The notes: generated by a model not told the origin, from the sequence alone. Positions 1 through 14,000 are shown, counted from the first letter of the stretch. The stretch: DNA of 64,000 nt from Zonotrichia leucophrys gambelii (GCF_028769735.1 NC_088172.1:65441075-65505074), one strand, 5' to 3'. A program made the numbers and translations.

Positions 1-174
1 TTTAAATACCTTTTTTAAAGTGGAATCTAATACATTTCTAAATGAGCTAACTCCAATGATTAAAATTTTCTAATTCTTTGTAGGCTATATATTTAGAGTT
101 ACTGTACTATAACTTAATGCTTCAAGAATGTGGTTATTTTTTAATACTGAAAATACCAACTCATTGTTTTTTAG

Positions 175-273
175 GCTTATATATATGAAATGCGTTCAAG
201 CACTTTTTTGCAAAAACTGGGGAGACACACAGAATCTGTAATCAATGTCAGTTTTAATCCCTCATCTCCACAG
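175..273 (+). CDS. WDR27: Penultimate coding exon of a WD40-repeat gene, probably WDR27
   Basis: This 99-bp exon has a pyrimidine-rich acceptor ending in TTTTTTAG at 174 and a strong donor CAG|GTAAG at 273/274. Only phase 0 is open; the other two frames hit stops. The 33 codons begin AYIYEMRSSTFLQKLG and end VINVSFNPSSPQ, with the R-H-T-E-S-V segment between. This is the typical WD40 pattern: strand d of one blade, the GH-like (here RHT) loop, then strand a of the next. WD40 propellers are protein-interaction scaffolds. The exon joins in frame to the exon at 40081. I assign WDR27 from the last-blade sequence recalled from the family, not from a search; another WD40 protein remains possible. 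The fold is much surer than the symbol. All upstream exons lie outside the window. Confidence 0.72.
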
Positions 274-3200
274 GTAAGCCATTACTTTTTTTCCTCTTTG
301 TAATGAAAGCATGTAAAATAACTCAAAGGCCTGAAAGATTTAAAAAGTAATATTATTTCAAGTGTGCTATGTCAGAATATCTATTGAAATTGCTTTATCA
401 CAATATTTTGAAAAACTATTACTGTTGTGCTTTGAACCTTTTAGATATCTATGGGTGAAAAATACTTCAAAGAAGTTGGCATTATGCAGTAACAATTTCT
501 ATTTGTTTAGTGTTCATTGTACTATGTTAACAGTATTACATTTCAGTGTAATTGTTTAATTGCAGTGCAGCAATATGTACAAAGAGGTTTATTTTCTAAG
601 TATTATTTTGACACTCAAGCTTCCCTGCAGCTAGTTTATCATGTGAATTCTTTGTATGCTGTTTTTAAAGAAGTTAAATCCTATGGATGTACCCTCTTTG
701 TTTTCAAATATTGAATTTGCATTGAAGCCTTATACTTTCTACTTTTTTGTTCCTTACTTTAACGACACAACAATGGTCACTATATATATTTATGTAAGAG
801 TGGACAGTAGCTTCTGTTTACTTCACTGCCTCCTCACCACTGACTGTGCTTGTTGTTATTAAAGATACTTATGGAGTAAATAACATTCCTTTACTTGTAG
901 GAGTATTGTAACATTTATATATCTCCTTCCATGTGTAAATATAGATGCTAGCACTTCTGTGATTTTAGAAATTCTGGAAGTTTTATGCTTTATGTATATA
1001 TTGTTTGAACTGACAAATTGTTGATTGCTGTCCTAGGGTTAACATTACATATTTCCAGTGTTTGGATTCAGCAATGTTATATTCAACCAAATTGTATGGT
1101 TTATTAAACTTTGCAAATCAAGAATAATGCAAGGTTTAGCTCTGAACATATTTCTGAACATAAAAAAGGTATACTATAAGAATAGAGATGACTGTAGTCT
1201 TGCAGAACTCTGATCTGTGGGCCAGCTGCTGGAATGCATTTTAGTGGAAAATGTCTAATTAGAGTTCAGTTTTTAGAAGTCTAGGCTCAATTGCAGTAGT
1301 AGTGTGAATCAAGACTTGGAAAAATTAAGTTCGAGAAAATCAGTTGTTAATCAAGGGGACAGAATCTACAAATGGTGTAAAATAAGCTTTGGCTGTGGCT
1401 CCAAGCTAGACTGGTATGGGAGTGTGCCTTGGGGCACAAACCCTTTAATACTGAACTTTATCAAACATTACACAGTCAATTAAGTATTATATTTAGAGCC
1501 AAATCTGAAGTTCAGACCCTTTTCTTGAAGAGCTCTTTCCTGAGAAACCAGGCCTGTGGTTTTGAACCAGCTGATGGCTATCTCCATATATATTCTCGTG
1601 GGGAAAGATTTCGAAGATGGTTTTATCAGAAACACTTTACTAATCGGAAGGAATGTGTTAAACTGCTGCAAATTTACAGATGAAATGTAAATTTGATTAA
1701 CCAAATAATTCTGCATGATATACACTCCAAAATGCTTTCTAAGTAATTGTTTTTGTGGGAGTTACAGAAACAAAAACCAATCCAAAAAACTCAAAAATCT
1801 ACCTGAGTTTTCCAACATACAATTTAGCATGAAATTACATTCCAAGGCACTAGGAGAAGCTGCTAAGCAATGCAATGATAAGCCTGTAGAGTAGAAAAGA
1901 AGAAAACCATAGATTAATCAGAAAAGAGTAATCCCATACCTTGAAAGAAAGACTTTGTTTTAGGCAGACAGAGTTTCCAATACTGGAAGATTTTTGTACA
2001 CATCTCTACTACTGGTTGGGGATTTAAAATTGACTCTGTTGTTGTTTCATCCAATGTTTGAATTAATGCAATTAAGATTTATATTGGATTCTGAATTGCC
2101 ACTGCATAAAGTCCCATTGCATTCAAAGGGAAACACTGGCAGGAGAAAGCAAAATGGGTGAAAAAAAGAAAGTGGCTGATGAGTGAAATTCAGATATTGT
2201 AACTAAGTCTTTTGCTGTGGAAACATCCAGCCAAAAGTGTGGTGTTCTGTCAGTGCTCCAGTTCAGTTGTTGCTTGCCCAGCACCTGTCCATGAGGTAGC
2301 TTATTCCAACCATTTTTATAACTCTCACTTGCATAAGTGTTCTTCCAGAAAAGAGGGAAAAACCCTGGATGGATATGATATTATTATAGGGGGCATTGTT
2401 GCTTTCATCATATGGTACTCTGAAATAATTATAAAATGATTGCTATGAAAGTTGGTGAAGGGGAATAAACTAGAAAATTTGCACTTATCTTAATTTTCAA
2501 GATGATTTCTCAGTTTTGGCTTCTTGTTTTCACTTCCTGGTTTTCACTTATTATTCAAAACTTAAGTAGGGAAGAATATTTATCTTACCAAAACCATTAG
2601 TAGCATTTCAATCTATTTTAGAGAGTATACATTAAGAGTTATTAAGAGTAGTGTTTAGCAATAGTAACTGTAGTTATTAACTATAACACATTTAGTCAGT
2701 CTAAATTAAAAAAGGGATGAGTCTTATCTGCTAAAAATGGAAACAATAAGTAATCTCTGTGATTTTGAAGCAAGATAAAAGCAAATGGGGACTCTATTCT
2801 CATCTGCTGGTTTTATGAAGTTGAATATTGGTATATGCTATGATGATAGTTATTTTTTCATGACAGAATCAGGACTTTGAAATCAGTGTGCATTGCTAGC
2901 ACCCCATTGAAACACTATGGGAGGTAGTTTCATGCTTTTGGTGAGCTGAGCCTACACAGTTGGTCAGCTGGCCTGGCTGAGAACCTTCTGAAGCAGAGTA
3001 TAATTTAATTGAGTGACAAATCAGAAATGACCAAGAAAGAGAGAGACTATTTAAATATTCTTCCTATTTAAAGAGAGGTCAGCATATTCTCATGCATCTT
3101 GATATCAATTCTTAAACTCTCTGCTCATTTCAAAAACCTGTTCTCTTTTGTTAAATATTCCTTATACAGTTTAGGAGTAATGCAGTCTTTGTAGGAAGAC

Positions 3201-6200
3201 TGTTTTTGCCAAAGACTGTACTGCAGTTTATGTCTAGTGAGAAGATATTTCCTTTACCAACATTCAGCCAAAGGAGACAGTTGCATTTAAAAAAAAAAAT
3301 AGAGCCTCCTGCTGACCTTTTCTGAGGATGAATGTATTTCTGTCCTCGTCTTCTTGAACTGTTAGCCAAATCTGTGTACTCACATTTGGTTAATCTCAGT
3401 GAAGTGAATGATGATAGGGACCGGAAATTTCCTAAATTTAACGAACATACCAGTTTAATTTTCTATTCAAATTACTGAAGTATCAGTCTGACTAAATTTT
3501 ATCAATATTTTATTTTTATTTACCATCATATTCAATATCCTTCTCTTTTTCATCCTCAAATGTACAGATTTATTGTGATAGTATTATTAAAAAAAAGAAG
3601 GGACAGCAGTTAATGCAGTTTGTCCTGATATTTCATGGGTTGTTATAGATCAGCTTGTAAATGGTACCAAGGTATTCATATAAAGCAGTTCAAGGCAGCT
3701 GCATGTGCCCTTTCTTATTCTGTAAGACTCTAAGGCTTATGAGAGGTAGAAATTGGGGTAAAAAGATCTCTTCAAATGGAACAGCACCTGCAGTATTGTT
3801 GAACAAACCAATCATTGGGACATGGCAAACTTTAGGGGTTTTTTTATGTAAGATGGTGATTTAAAAATAAATTATTGGCAGTCATTGACTGATACAACTG
3901 TGTTGTATACAAGCCTACCACGTTAAAAATCTTGAGATAGTCTTCAGGTTTGGAGAAATGGATAACCATTCAACTTTCAAACTTTCAACAGTTAAATGGA
4001 TTTAGAAATAGAGTCAAAGCAGAGAAGTGCCAGTCTAAGTATCTTAGGGGAAAAGAGGATCTTCAACTCTACCCACGTTTGGGAGATTCTCAAAGTGGGC
4101 TTGGTTTCCTACAGCGTCTTGTTTGGCTGCTGCCTTTGAGCCAGTGGTTATATTTGCAGATCTTGGCTCTTGCCATCTTAAAAACTGCTTTGACAGAAAA
4201 GAATGCAGATCTTTGGTCTGTTCCACTCTTCAGCTACAAGGGCTGCTGAGCCTGTGGATAACTAGGCTACTAGTGTGACACAGCAGATAGTCCTACTGAA
4301 TTTATTCCAATCCCTGAGAATTCGAAATTGAGTTCATCACTGAACAAGTATGTCACTGTTTATAGCAGAAGGATAATTTCTTTTGCAGTTTCTAACAAAC
4401 TCCAATAATGTTGTGTATCAATGCATTAAAATATGAGTTGGTGTTGTTTAGTGCAAAAAAATGTTTATACCAAAAAATTCTTGCAAATAAATATGAAAAA
4501 CATATGAAGAAGCATGGCAGATTTTTAAAGAGAAAGAAAGGACTTTCTATAAGCTAGGAAGGACAATATAATTCAGTTCAATCATTGAATGCTCTATGCA
4601 TTTTAAGTGTTTTGCCAGCAAAAAACAGCTGTACACCACATGATTTTAGATAAATATGCTTGCAGGGGCAAGCATCTCAAGTCATAGCACATTTGTCATA
4701 AAATCTTTATGGTACGTCTTACAAGGGTAGATACTTTATTGAATGGCACTAGTAGGCTGCAAGGGCTGGTTTGGAACAATTGGTTACTCTGCTGTTCAAT
4801 GCGAGTTCTGTTTACCAAGTATCTAGACAGGCTTTCCTGTGGACTGGAAAGAGAGAGGATTGGCTGGGAGCGGGAAAGAAAGGCACTAACTGTAGTGACA
4901 GGGATAATTTGGAGAACAGACAGCTTCTTGGAAACTGTCAGACAGAGTGTGACGAGAGAATGGTGGTGACTAAGAACTGGAGGAGAACATATGTATGGAG
5001 TGAAGTGATGATGTTGGAGAGATGGAGAGAGTGCCTAGAGGGAGGGAACGAAAGCCCTGAGTAAGAGATGAAAACTGCAAGGTTAAAAATTATGGTTTCT
5101 GAACTTTTGGTTAAGCCTTGTTTCAGAAAGAGATAGGGAAAGTGAGATGCCTGTCACCTGGTTTTCAGAGCTGCTGAGAACAGGAGGTTGCTCTTAACAG
5201 TTCTGAAAATTGGTGTGCTCAGTGTCTCAGAAAAAACCCCATCTTTTCAAAGGAAATAAAGGGAAGCTTCCAGATGAGATAAACCTCACTTGCTCCCTTT
5301 ACACACTACAACACCTGTCTTTTAAAAGCCAATAATACAATATTGAAAGGGGATAAGCAAGTGAGTATCTGCTTTTAATGCTTCATGAAGGGGCATGTAA
5401 AAAAGTATTCTGTGAAGTATGCTTTGAATACAGTCTCCTCCTCTGTCCAGAGGAGCTGAAATTTGCCAAACAGGAAGAACTAAAGACTAATGGTTAGGAG
5501 TTTGTTCAGCTACATTTTTCATAGAGAAATAGAATTTTCAATTTAATTATCTTATATAGAACTTTAGGAAGCTATCAAGGTATCTTATTTCTCTTTCTTG
5601 AAAAGTGTTGTATTTAACTCACTCAACAGATAGTATTCATAGAATGCAGTTGAACATTTGTTGATACTAGAAACCATTCTGTGGGAAGCTCCAATTCTAA
5701 AGTTTCTGGGCTTTTTGTGTAGAACAGGTACAAAGCTTCTTCCTCCATTTCAATTAAAATTTCAGCATTTGCATTCTAAGATTCTCCCTTCTTACATAGT
5801 CTTTGAGAAATTTAAAGCCAAATTAATTGGCAGTCATGATGCAAATGTATAGTGGATGTATAACAAATCAGAGTTCAGCCATTAAAATATATTTAGATGA
5901 AGTACAACCAAAATGACGTGTGGAATAAGCTGCATTCTAAATGAGCTTTTGGAAAAGGGAAAGCTAAGTCTTAGCTAACAGATTAAATATGAAACGAAAA
6001 ACAGACTCAACTTCTGTCTTAAATTAAAATAGCAACATAAAATGATTCCAGCTGACTGATGGAGTATGATATAGCCACACCAAATATCTTGGCCCAGCTC
6101 CTGGCTGTATCTGAACTGTGTTCAGCATAAAGGGAGAAAGGCGCGAAGCAGAAATTCTTTAAAGCTGCCTTTTGTGCCTCTCTTCTTCCAGTCCACTTCG

Positions 6201-6683
6201 TAAAGTACAGCAGTCTCAGAAGTGCTTGATTCTGCCCTCCCTAACAAGTTTTCCCTGTGAGCTGATTTGGCAACTGGGGGGACTTTTGCTTTGCCTTCTT
6301 GCTTTCAGGACTGTGCTGTGTGGTGGGGTAGGCAGGGAAAAGTACATATTGGTAAGGGGATCTTGTGGCCCTTTCTCTTATCTCATAGAAATATTCAACA
6401 TCTGCAATCACTGCTAGTTGCTGTGCTTCTGAAGAGTGGTGTTTGAAATATTTTAAAATTATGGTAATACATGCATTAAAATGCTAATTTTGTCACCTGA
6501 AGGGACTGGTTAATCGGTGCTTTTTCATAAATCATTCACAACGTTTCTGTCTGGAATATTGTAGTTGCTGAAACACTGTGACATGGTTTTTTTGCAGAAT
6601 TGTAGTTGTATTCTATCCAGCTAGTTATTTGCTCATGTAAGAAGATTTCTTGAAAGAAATAGATAATTTCCCTGCTGATATAT
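274..6683. other. Intron stretch with no recognised gene or repeat
   Basis: This is AT-rich intronic DNA with scattered short open frames on both strands (for example 3950-4249 and 4771-5064). None shows a recognisable domain, consistent splice sites or family resemblance. I see no clear CR1 or LTR sequence here. Confidence 0.5.
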
Positions 6684-6730
6684 CATGCCATGCCATGCCA
6701 TGCCATGCCATGCCATGCCATGCCATGCCA
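6684..6730. repeat. (CATGC)n pentanucleotide microsatellite
   Basis: About 9.4 uninterrupted copies of CATGC (equally CCATG) run from 6684 to 6730, flanked by decayed units such as TATCATACC. It creates an open reading frame that encodes a repeated H-A-M-P-C pattern and is not a gene. Confidence 0.95.
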
Positions 6731-6959
6731 TATCATACCACACCAGAAACAAACACAAATCTGGGACTTATTCCAACAGTTAATGCCTTCCTTTCTGCTC
6801 CTCTGCTAACATCTGGGGCAAATCACACTGACTCTGCCACTGCCTTTTTCTTCTGTGACACGGTCCATTGCAGAGAGAAGCTAGATATGGAGAAAGAAAA
6901 GTGACAATTATGAAGACTCTTTTAAAATGTCAACGTGATGTGTGTGATTCTTTAACCTG

Positions 6960-7680
6960 AATCATAGAATGTCTCGGGGTAGAAGGTACATTAAATACAA
7001 CCTATTCCAAATCACTCTGCCACGGACAGGGTTGCCACCCATAAGACCTGGTTGCTGAGGACCTCATCCAATTTGATCTTTAACCCTTGCAGGGATGGGC
7101 TATCCACAACTTTCCTGGCCAACCTGTGCCATTCCTTCACTACTCTCTGAGTAAAGCATTTCTTCCAAGCATCTAACCTAAATCTCTCTTTTAATTTAAA
7201 CCACCCCCCCATGTCCTATCACTATTTAAATGTATAAAGGGTCACTCTCCTTTTTTTTAAAACACTTTAAGTGCTGAAGGACCACAATAAGATCTGCCTG
7301 GAGCCACCTTTCCCCCAGGACGAACAACACTAGCTCTCTCAGCTTGTTTTAGGAGAGGTGCTCCACTCCTCTGATCATTTTGTGGATATACTCCAACTCC
7401 ACATCTTTCTTGTGCTGAGGACCCAAGAGCTAGATGCATTATCCCAGCTTAGGTTTCCTTGAGAGCAGAGTAAAGGTGGAGAATAACATTCCTTGACCTT
7501 CTGGCATCCAGCCAATTCCTTATCTACCCTTCAAATCCGCCTTTCAAATCCATGTCTCTCCAGTTGAGAGATAAGGATGCCATGTAGGCCCTTGTCAAAG
7601 GCCTTGACACAAGCCCAGGTAGATGAGAACAGTCAGTTTTCCCTTGTGGACCATTGCAGTCTCTCCATCATAGCAGGTTT
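6960..7680 (-). mobile_element. CR1 LINE fragment, minus strand, 5'-truncated with internal deletion
   Basis: Read on the + strand, it starts with the inverted CR1 3' end (AATCATAGAATG). The antisense of the conserved avian CR1 3' part follows: GGGATGGGCTATCCACAAC, CTAAATCTCTCTTTT, TGTCCTATCACTA, GGAGAGGTGCTCC and GCAGAGTAAAGGTGGAGAA. Near 7504 it jumps to the antisense of an upstream part of the reverse-transcriptase frame (CCTTGTCAAAGGCCTTGAC, CAGGTAGATGA), so an internal segment is missing, or two CR1 pieces abut. Stops and indels break the frame. Identification is by recalled CR1 consensus. Confidence 0.88.
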
Positions 7681-7687
7681 TCAAACC

Positions 7688-8040
7688 CTGTGAGGAGCAG
7701 CTAAGGACTTTGAGCTTGTTTACTTTGGAGAAAAGAGGCTGAGCAGTGACCTCATTGCTCTTTACAGCTTCATGAGGAGGGAACATGAAGGCATTGATCT
7801 CTTTTCCCTAGTGTCCAGTGACAGGACATGTGGGAATGGCTCAAGGATACATCCATTAGAGGAGGCTGAGTTGATGTGATGAAACATTTCTTTAGAGAGA
7901 GTGGTGAAACACAGGAACAGGTCCATGCACAATGCTTGAATATCATGCTTTAATTTTTGGTCAGCCCTGAAGTGATTAGGAAATTGGATTAGATGGATAC
8001 TTGTGAGTCTCTTCCATTTTGATTCTGTTCTGTTCTATTT
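7688..8040 (+). mobile_element. CR1 LINE 3' end, plus strand
   Basis: Sense CR1 3' sequence: GTGAGGAGCAGCTAAGG, GGAGAAAAGAGGCTGAGCAG, GACCTCATTGCTCTTTACA, GTGACAGGACATGTGGGAA and the terminal TTGGATTAGATGGATAC. It ends in the decayed repeat tail GATTCTGTTCTGTTC. It encodes only the broken last part of ORF2 plus the 3' UTR. Its 5' end abuts the 5' end of the minus-strand CR1 at about 7680, giving a head-to-head pair. Confidence 0.85.
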
Positions 8041-8098
8041 AATTCTAATTCTAATTAAATTTCTAATTCAAATTTAAATTTGAATTTTATTGTTTCTA
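8036..8098. repeat. AT-rich (AATTCT)n-like tail with palindromic AAATTTAAATTT segment
   Basis: The CR1 tail continues into imperfect AATTCTAATT units, followed by TTCAAATTTAAATTTGAATTT, which is nearly self-complementary. It is probably an expanded or decayed CR1 3' tail repeat. Confidence 0.6.
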
Positions 8099-11000
8099 TC
8101 TCCTCCTTTCCCAAGCAGTACATGCTGAGGAAATTTCTCATATTTCTTCCCAGCCCTGCATTAGTAGAAGGGACTGAATAGCTAATCTTGTTCCAGCCTA
8201 GGTGTTGTCTTCTCCCCGTTTGTGAGAAGAAGGCAAGAACCTTCTGATGGGTGTGAGAGCTGTGGATCGTTCTATGATGATTTGAAAGACTGAACAAAAT
8301 TTGCAAAAAGCATGTGGGAAGTGTGGTTTTTAAAGTTTGTGTTCATCAAGTTCAACTGGGATTCTACAGGATGTCAAACATCTGCATCTCTGACACTTGC
8401 AAGGCTCAAAGTGCTCAGTCTGAAGCAGGTGTGCTCCTGAACTAAATGGTTACAAATGTTTTTGAGGTGGGCAAAACCAATACCTGTTCATTTCCCTGTG
8501 GATTTTGTTCCCCTTGTAATCAGTTTTAGAAATGCCTGACCTATTTTCTGTGAGAAAAAATGCTAAAACAAGAGAGCTTGAGAACAGCAGTGCTCATCAG
8601 AGCAGAAGTCCATTGGTCCAATGCTCTTCTTCAAAGTGCTCAGCCATCACTGTTGAAAGGAAAGCTTATGAGTGGTGCAGGGCTGCTCCTGCCAGGATCC
8701 AGAGAGTGTAGGCCTCCTCTGGCTGGGACTGGCATTCTCTGGAGCCTCTAACCACACAGTGTCCTGCCAAGGACCCAGGGGATTTGTCTCAGCTCATCCT
8801 GGACCCTGCAGTCCTGTCTGAGTGATGCTGTAGGTGTGTCCACTTGTGTCCTTGTTTCCTTGGTGGGCCTGGGACCACACTGCAGATAGCTGCTCTATGG
8901 GTGCCTGAAACTGGGTAAGAGCTTCTTAGGCAAAACTCCAGGCATAACATAACATAATTATTCAATTTTATTTTATTTCCTGTACTCACCATGAGCTGAA
9001 TAAAGATGAGACTATCATTTGCCTGAAATGCCTGGGGTTTTCAGCTCTAAAACCACTTTCAAGGACATGTAACAAAGATTACAAGTGGAAATAAGATTTT
9101 TATTTATTTTCTTTTGTCTTTCTGAATCTGTTTCAGAGCCAATGCTCACAAGAATTAGAACTGTCTCACAATATTCAGATTATTCAAGTTTTCTTACAGC
9201 TAATGCAGACATGTCAAATCCTATCATTTAATGGTCTTTTCTGAATCCCAATAATGTGTTAAAATCTATTTATTCATTATTATGGATTACTGAGTACAAC
9301 TTTATATAAGATAAAAATTATTTTACAAGCCAGTTTTCTCTTGGCATGACTCTATAGACTTTGCTCTCATGAAGTCTCTATCTTGTGTCTTTCTAAAGTG
9401 AAGGAGTTATTTTTGTATCAAAAATGCTTAAAGATAGGACTGTCTTTTTATCTAGAATTTTTGGGACAAAATAAAGCCTTTTGCTTATTAACTAGTTAAA
9501 ACTCAAGCATCCATTTAGAAAATTACTTAACTCGTTCAAGGGAAGTACAATTGCTCTGATGCAGAGACTTTGAGAAATTATGAGGATAGCTAAATCCTAA
9601 AGAAATATCTGGAGTTGTGTCTACCCAGATTTGTCTGAATAGGTGTATGTATTTATCATCTATGTGTACCATATATTATACCTAGACACATTAAAAATGC
9701 ACTTAAAATTAATTAAAGAAGCACCTTTCTGATAAAGTGTGAAATCTGTGAAATTCTTCATTGAATTAATAGTGCCAGGAAAATTTTTTTAATAAAGCTG
9801 GCTGTTTGATTTCTACAGACATTTGACCCTGATTAGAGAAAACAGTTTTATTAATACATTTATAATATGTTGTTTTTTTGCTTTCAAATTTAGCAATTTA
9901 ATTAAATATGAAATTTGAAACAAGTGGAAAATAAAATTACTTTGTTGTGCAACTTTTGCTAACACAGGTCCTAAAAACTGACTAGTGAAATATTTCTTAT
10001 TTCTCACTGTTATGCCAAGATAAATTTCTGGCAAAGGCTTTTTATTAGTATCCAAAAGCTGATAGAGTGCTCATAGTTTTAAATCTCAAATTATAAATTT
10101 GTATATTCAGCAGAAATAGATTTTTTTCCCTTGTTTATAGTCAAGACGGAATCATCTGTGGTCTCACAGTGTACATTCAAAACTCATGGCCATAAATTCA
10201 ACAGTATTTGTTAGGACTAGACCTTACATTTTAATTAGGGAATAGGAAGTTTCCTGAGTTGTAACACAGGTTTGTCAAGTATGGTTTTCTCAGACATAAA
10301 CTCTATGGATCATCTAAAGATTTAAGGAACTTCCTTCTTCTTTATATTCCATTATGTAGTTCTGTTTTCACTCATCTTTAAGTGTTTTTTCTGTTTGTGT
10401 TTTGGGTTTTTTCTCATTTTAAGCGTTAAATAAAAAAAATGGGGGAGAGGAGACCTTTCAGAATGTTGAAATTTGCTTGAGATATTTTAGTGTTCAGAAA
10501 CTTCATAGATAAGGTGAAAATTAGTAGATCTACTATCAATATGAAAATGTTCCTCACCGGTAAAATTGTTAAAAGAAAAATTATTGATATGCTATTGATA
10601 TGCTGATAGCATATTTCCCAGGATGAGCAATGGACTCCAAAGAGAGAATTATTCCTGAATATCTATGGCAGTTTGAAAGTTTTGAAGGCCTGCCTTTCCA
10701 TACCATTTTTGCCCCTAGTCCTATACCGTCTGGCCTAATGAACGCAGTGAAAAATTATACATCATATTAAACCTTTGGTTTTAGGCTAGGGATTCCTTGT
10801 ACAAATGCTGATCCTGTGTAGCAGTTTGAGCACATGAGCCTTCATTAACTCTGTCTCAGCAGTGGGCCTGCAAAGGCACCAGTTGGTCTTCACTGGTTTA
10901 AAATAGATCACACTGAAATGTAACACATGAGATGTTGCTTTTTGAAATTAAAATTCTAGGTTTGAGATAGCATGATGAGTGTAGGATAGGAGCCTTTGTA

Positions 11001-14000
11001 GAGCAGAGTAATTGAAATGCAACTACCCACTTTGACTTTGGACAGAACACTGAGGATGAGAAGTCTGTAGCAGTTAAAAGCAACATCTGATTCCAGTTAT
11101 CAGATTTTAGCTAACCTTTCTATATTAAAGAATTTTTCAAATAAATGTATGATGCCAAATATAATGAATAGTATGATAATAAAAAAATGAAACAGAAATT
11201 GTAGAGCTATTATTCTAAGAAAAGGCATAGAGCAAGATTACAATTTATACAAAGAGTATGTCATAAATGTTACCCTTTCAAGGGCACATATTTCTTAGAA
11301 TTACAAATTCCTTAGGAGTAGAATTAGAGTTAGAATTCCTTAGGAGTAATACACAGAACTGTCAGGCAAATCTTGAGAACTTCCAAGAAGATGTACTGTA
11401 AACGAAAATTCACACTATACATGGCAGCAGTTTATTGTATCTGGAGTATATTACATTTTCTTCTCTGATTCTAACTAGAAGTTGCATTCCTTCCATTCTA
11501 TCTTCATGACTGTTTTAATATGAAGTTTGGTACAAAATTGAGAAATTTTTTTGCTTTGTTTGAGAAGCAGTCCAAAAGTCTATAGGAATGCATCGGTTGC
11601 AACAATAGATTCCTATAAATGCCTGTCATGCAAAAAAGTAATAGTTACAAAGTGTTAAAAAATCATTTTTTCATAGGGTGGTTTTAGAGAAATAACTTTA
11701 GTACTCATCATAAGGATAAAAAAAGTACCTAATGAGGGACACCCAAGCTGTAGTTTGTTACAGAATTCATAAGGATTTCTGAAATCTCTTATTTGTTTTC
11801 CGGAATACTGTTTTTTGAGTATGAAATAAGAACATGGACATTCTTTTATTTTGCTTGTAATCTAGATGTGATCTAGAAGCTTTGAATAGGTTCCAGCTAG
11901 AGGCATCTCCTCTGAAATGTAGGTTTTTCCATCAATAATTTATGTAAGTAGCTATGATACTTACTGAAAGAAGTGTTTTTCACTTCAAGTGTGTTCTCTT
12001 TCCAAACTTCAGACTTACTCTACATTTGAAGGTTGGAACAAATTCTGTCCGTGAATGACTCAACTTCAAAATGTTTTGTTTGCACTGCAGAATATGATAC
12101 ACTCTCCATTGGGAAGCTGCTAGCCTGGCACGTTTAGCTAGTTTTCCTGCTGACTTACCAAGTGTTATGCAAGCATTGCTATCCCATGACTTGAACAGCT
12201 CCTGTTACTTTTACTTTGAATATGGACACAGAGTTTTAAACCTCTTATAAATAATAAAGTCCTTCATGGAAGTTAAGTGCAATATTTCAAGATACAAAGG
12301 TCTGTATGAAATAAATATGACTCCACTTTTTCTTCAAGTGTGAGTTATATGCCTTTATTCTTTTTAAACAGAATATCTTTTTCTTTTGAAAATATTCAAA
12401 TATGCAATATGTCATGTAAGACCGTGGTTAGTCTTTTGAATTTGCTATCTGAGAAATATTTTCTAGAAAAAGGTGGATTATCCAGCAATAAAATGAACTT
12501 GCTTTCGGTAGACATATAGCTATGGGGTGGAGTAATTAATGAACAGAATAAATTTTGAATCCCAGGCTGTATTATACAGGCACATATAGACATTATAAAT
12601 CTCTCAGCCACAGAGTATGAGTATCATCCAGAGGAAAAGAAAGCCTTTATGAAAGGAAGCAATGCTGGATTAAGAAAACCCCTCATTGTCTAAATCAGGT
12701 TGTGTATTATGAAACTGTGATGTGTATTAGAACAGCTAAAATCTTACACATATGCTATTTTAAAAGGAAAAATAATTATTAAACTTCAAGGAAAATATCC
12801 TTAATATGTAACCAATATATTAAAATTGACCGATGTGATGGAGTTTTGTACAGTGAAAGGAGTCATATTGTCTTCTGTTTGCATGTCAGGAGAGGTAATG
12901 CAATTATCTAGAGCTAGCATTTCTGGCCTCTCTTTAAGAAGGAAATGCAAAAAAAAAATAGAATGTGATGAAGTCTGAAGAAAAATAGACTTCTTCAGGA
13001 GCAAGTCAAAGAAAACAAATGTTGATATATTTGTTAAATTACATAGTTAAGACTAATGCTAGAAGAGGAAGAGGTTTTTGTTAACTTATAATGCTATGGG
13101 GGGAAATTTAAAGAAGACAGAGATTTTTATTTATTTCAATGAAATGTTTTATAAACAAACTATATTATATCAGATCTGAAGTCCATTTGATTGACACAAC
13201 AATCAGCTGGCCAGCCTGCCTTAGTGCTTACAGCTGAAGTGAAAAACTGTCATAGTTTTAAAGGTCCCACTTCTGTAAACACTTCCTGTTCCATTGAGTT
13301 ATTTTGGGAGTTGTAACATGCTGTGGTTTCAAAGAAGTTGTGCCGATAAGTAGAGTATAAAAAATAGTATTGAAAATTACTTAATTTAATTTAGTAGGGA
13401 ATTATATATTATATGGCAAAGTGCCTTTCAACTTAACCTCATGTATGCCTTTATTTCTGACATGATTTGATTTGTTAAATGTTTTCTATTTTGTGCCTGA
13501 TGGACACAAAGTATGGCCTTACAGTTCAGAAGGAGAACAAATGAGGGTCCCTCAGTTATAGTCAAAATGTAGAATGAAGGGCTTCTTAAGAGCAGAATTT
13601 AAGTTACAGGTCATTAATGGATGATATTCAAGCCATGTCCAATGTGCATCCTTTAATTTTCTTTTCTACCATGCTTCTAAGTTACAAGCTTCCAGATTTA
13701 ACAATTGGAAAGATCTGAAAGTAAAAATAAATTCTGCAACAGTTAAAACTAAGACAACAGCAAAGTGACTGGGAGTTATACAGTACTTGGTGTGAACAAT
13801 ATTCTGTTGGAGTGTAGCTGGGCCATACAGCAATGCTCATGACAAATGCTCCATAGAGGATGGTGGCTCTTTATTAATAGTGATATTGGAGTCTGGAAAT
13901 GTAAGTAGATTGCAAAAACATGCAGCCCATATTAATGAATAAGAAGTTGTACTTTTCCAGGCTTTCATACATAAAGAGTGTAAGGTATCCGTAATGGATG

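Noticed and set aside
6650..6904. Open frame with repeated histidine-alanine-methionine-proline-cysteine units
   Set aside because: It is produced by the (CATGC)n microsatellite; nothing else supports a gene.
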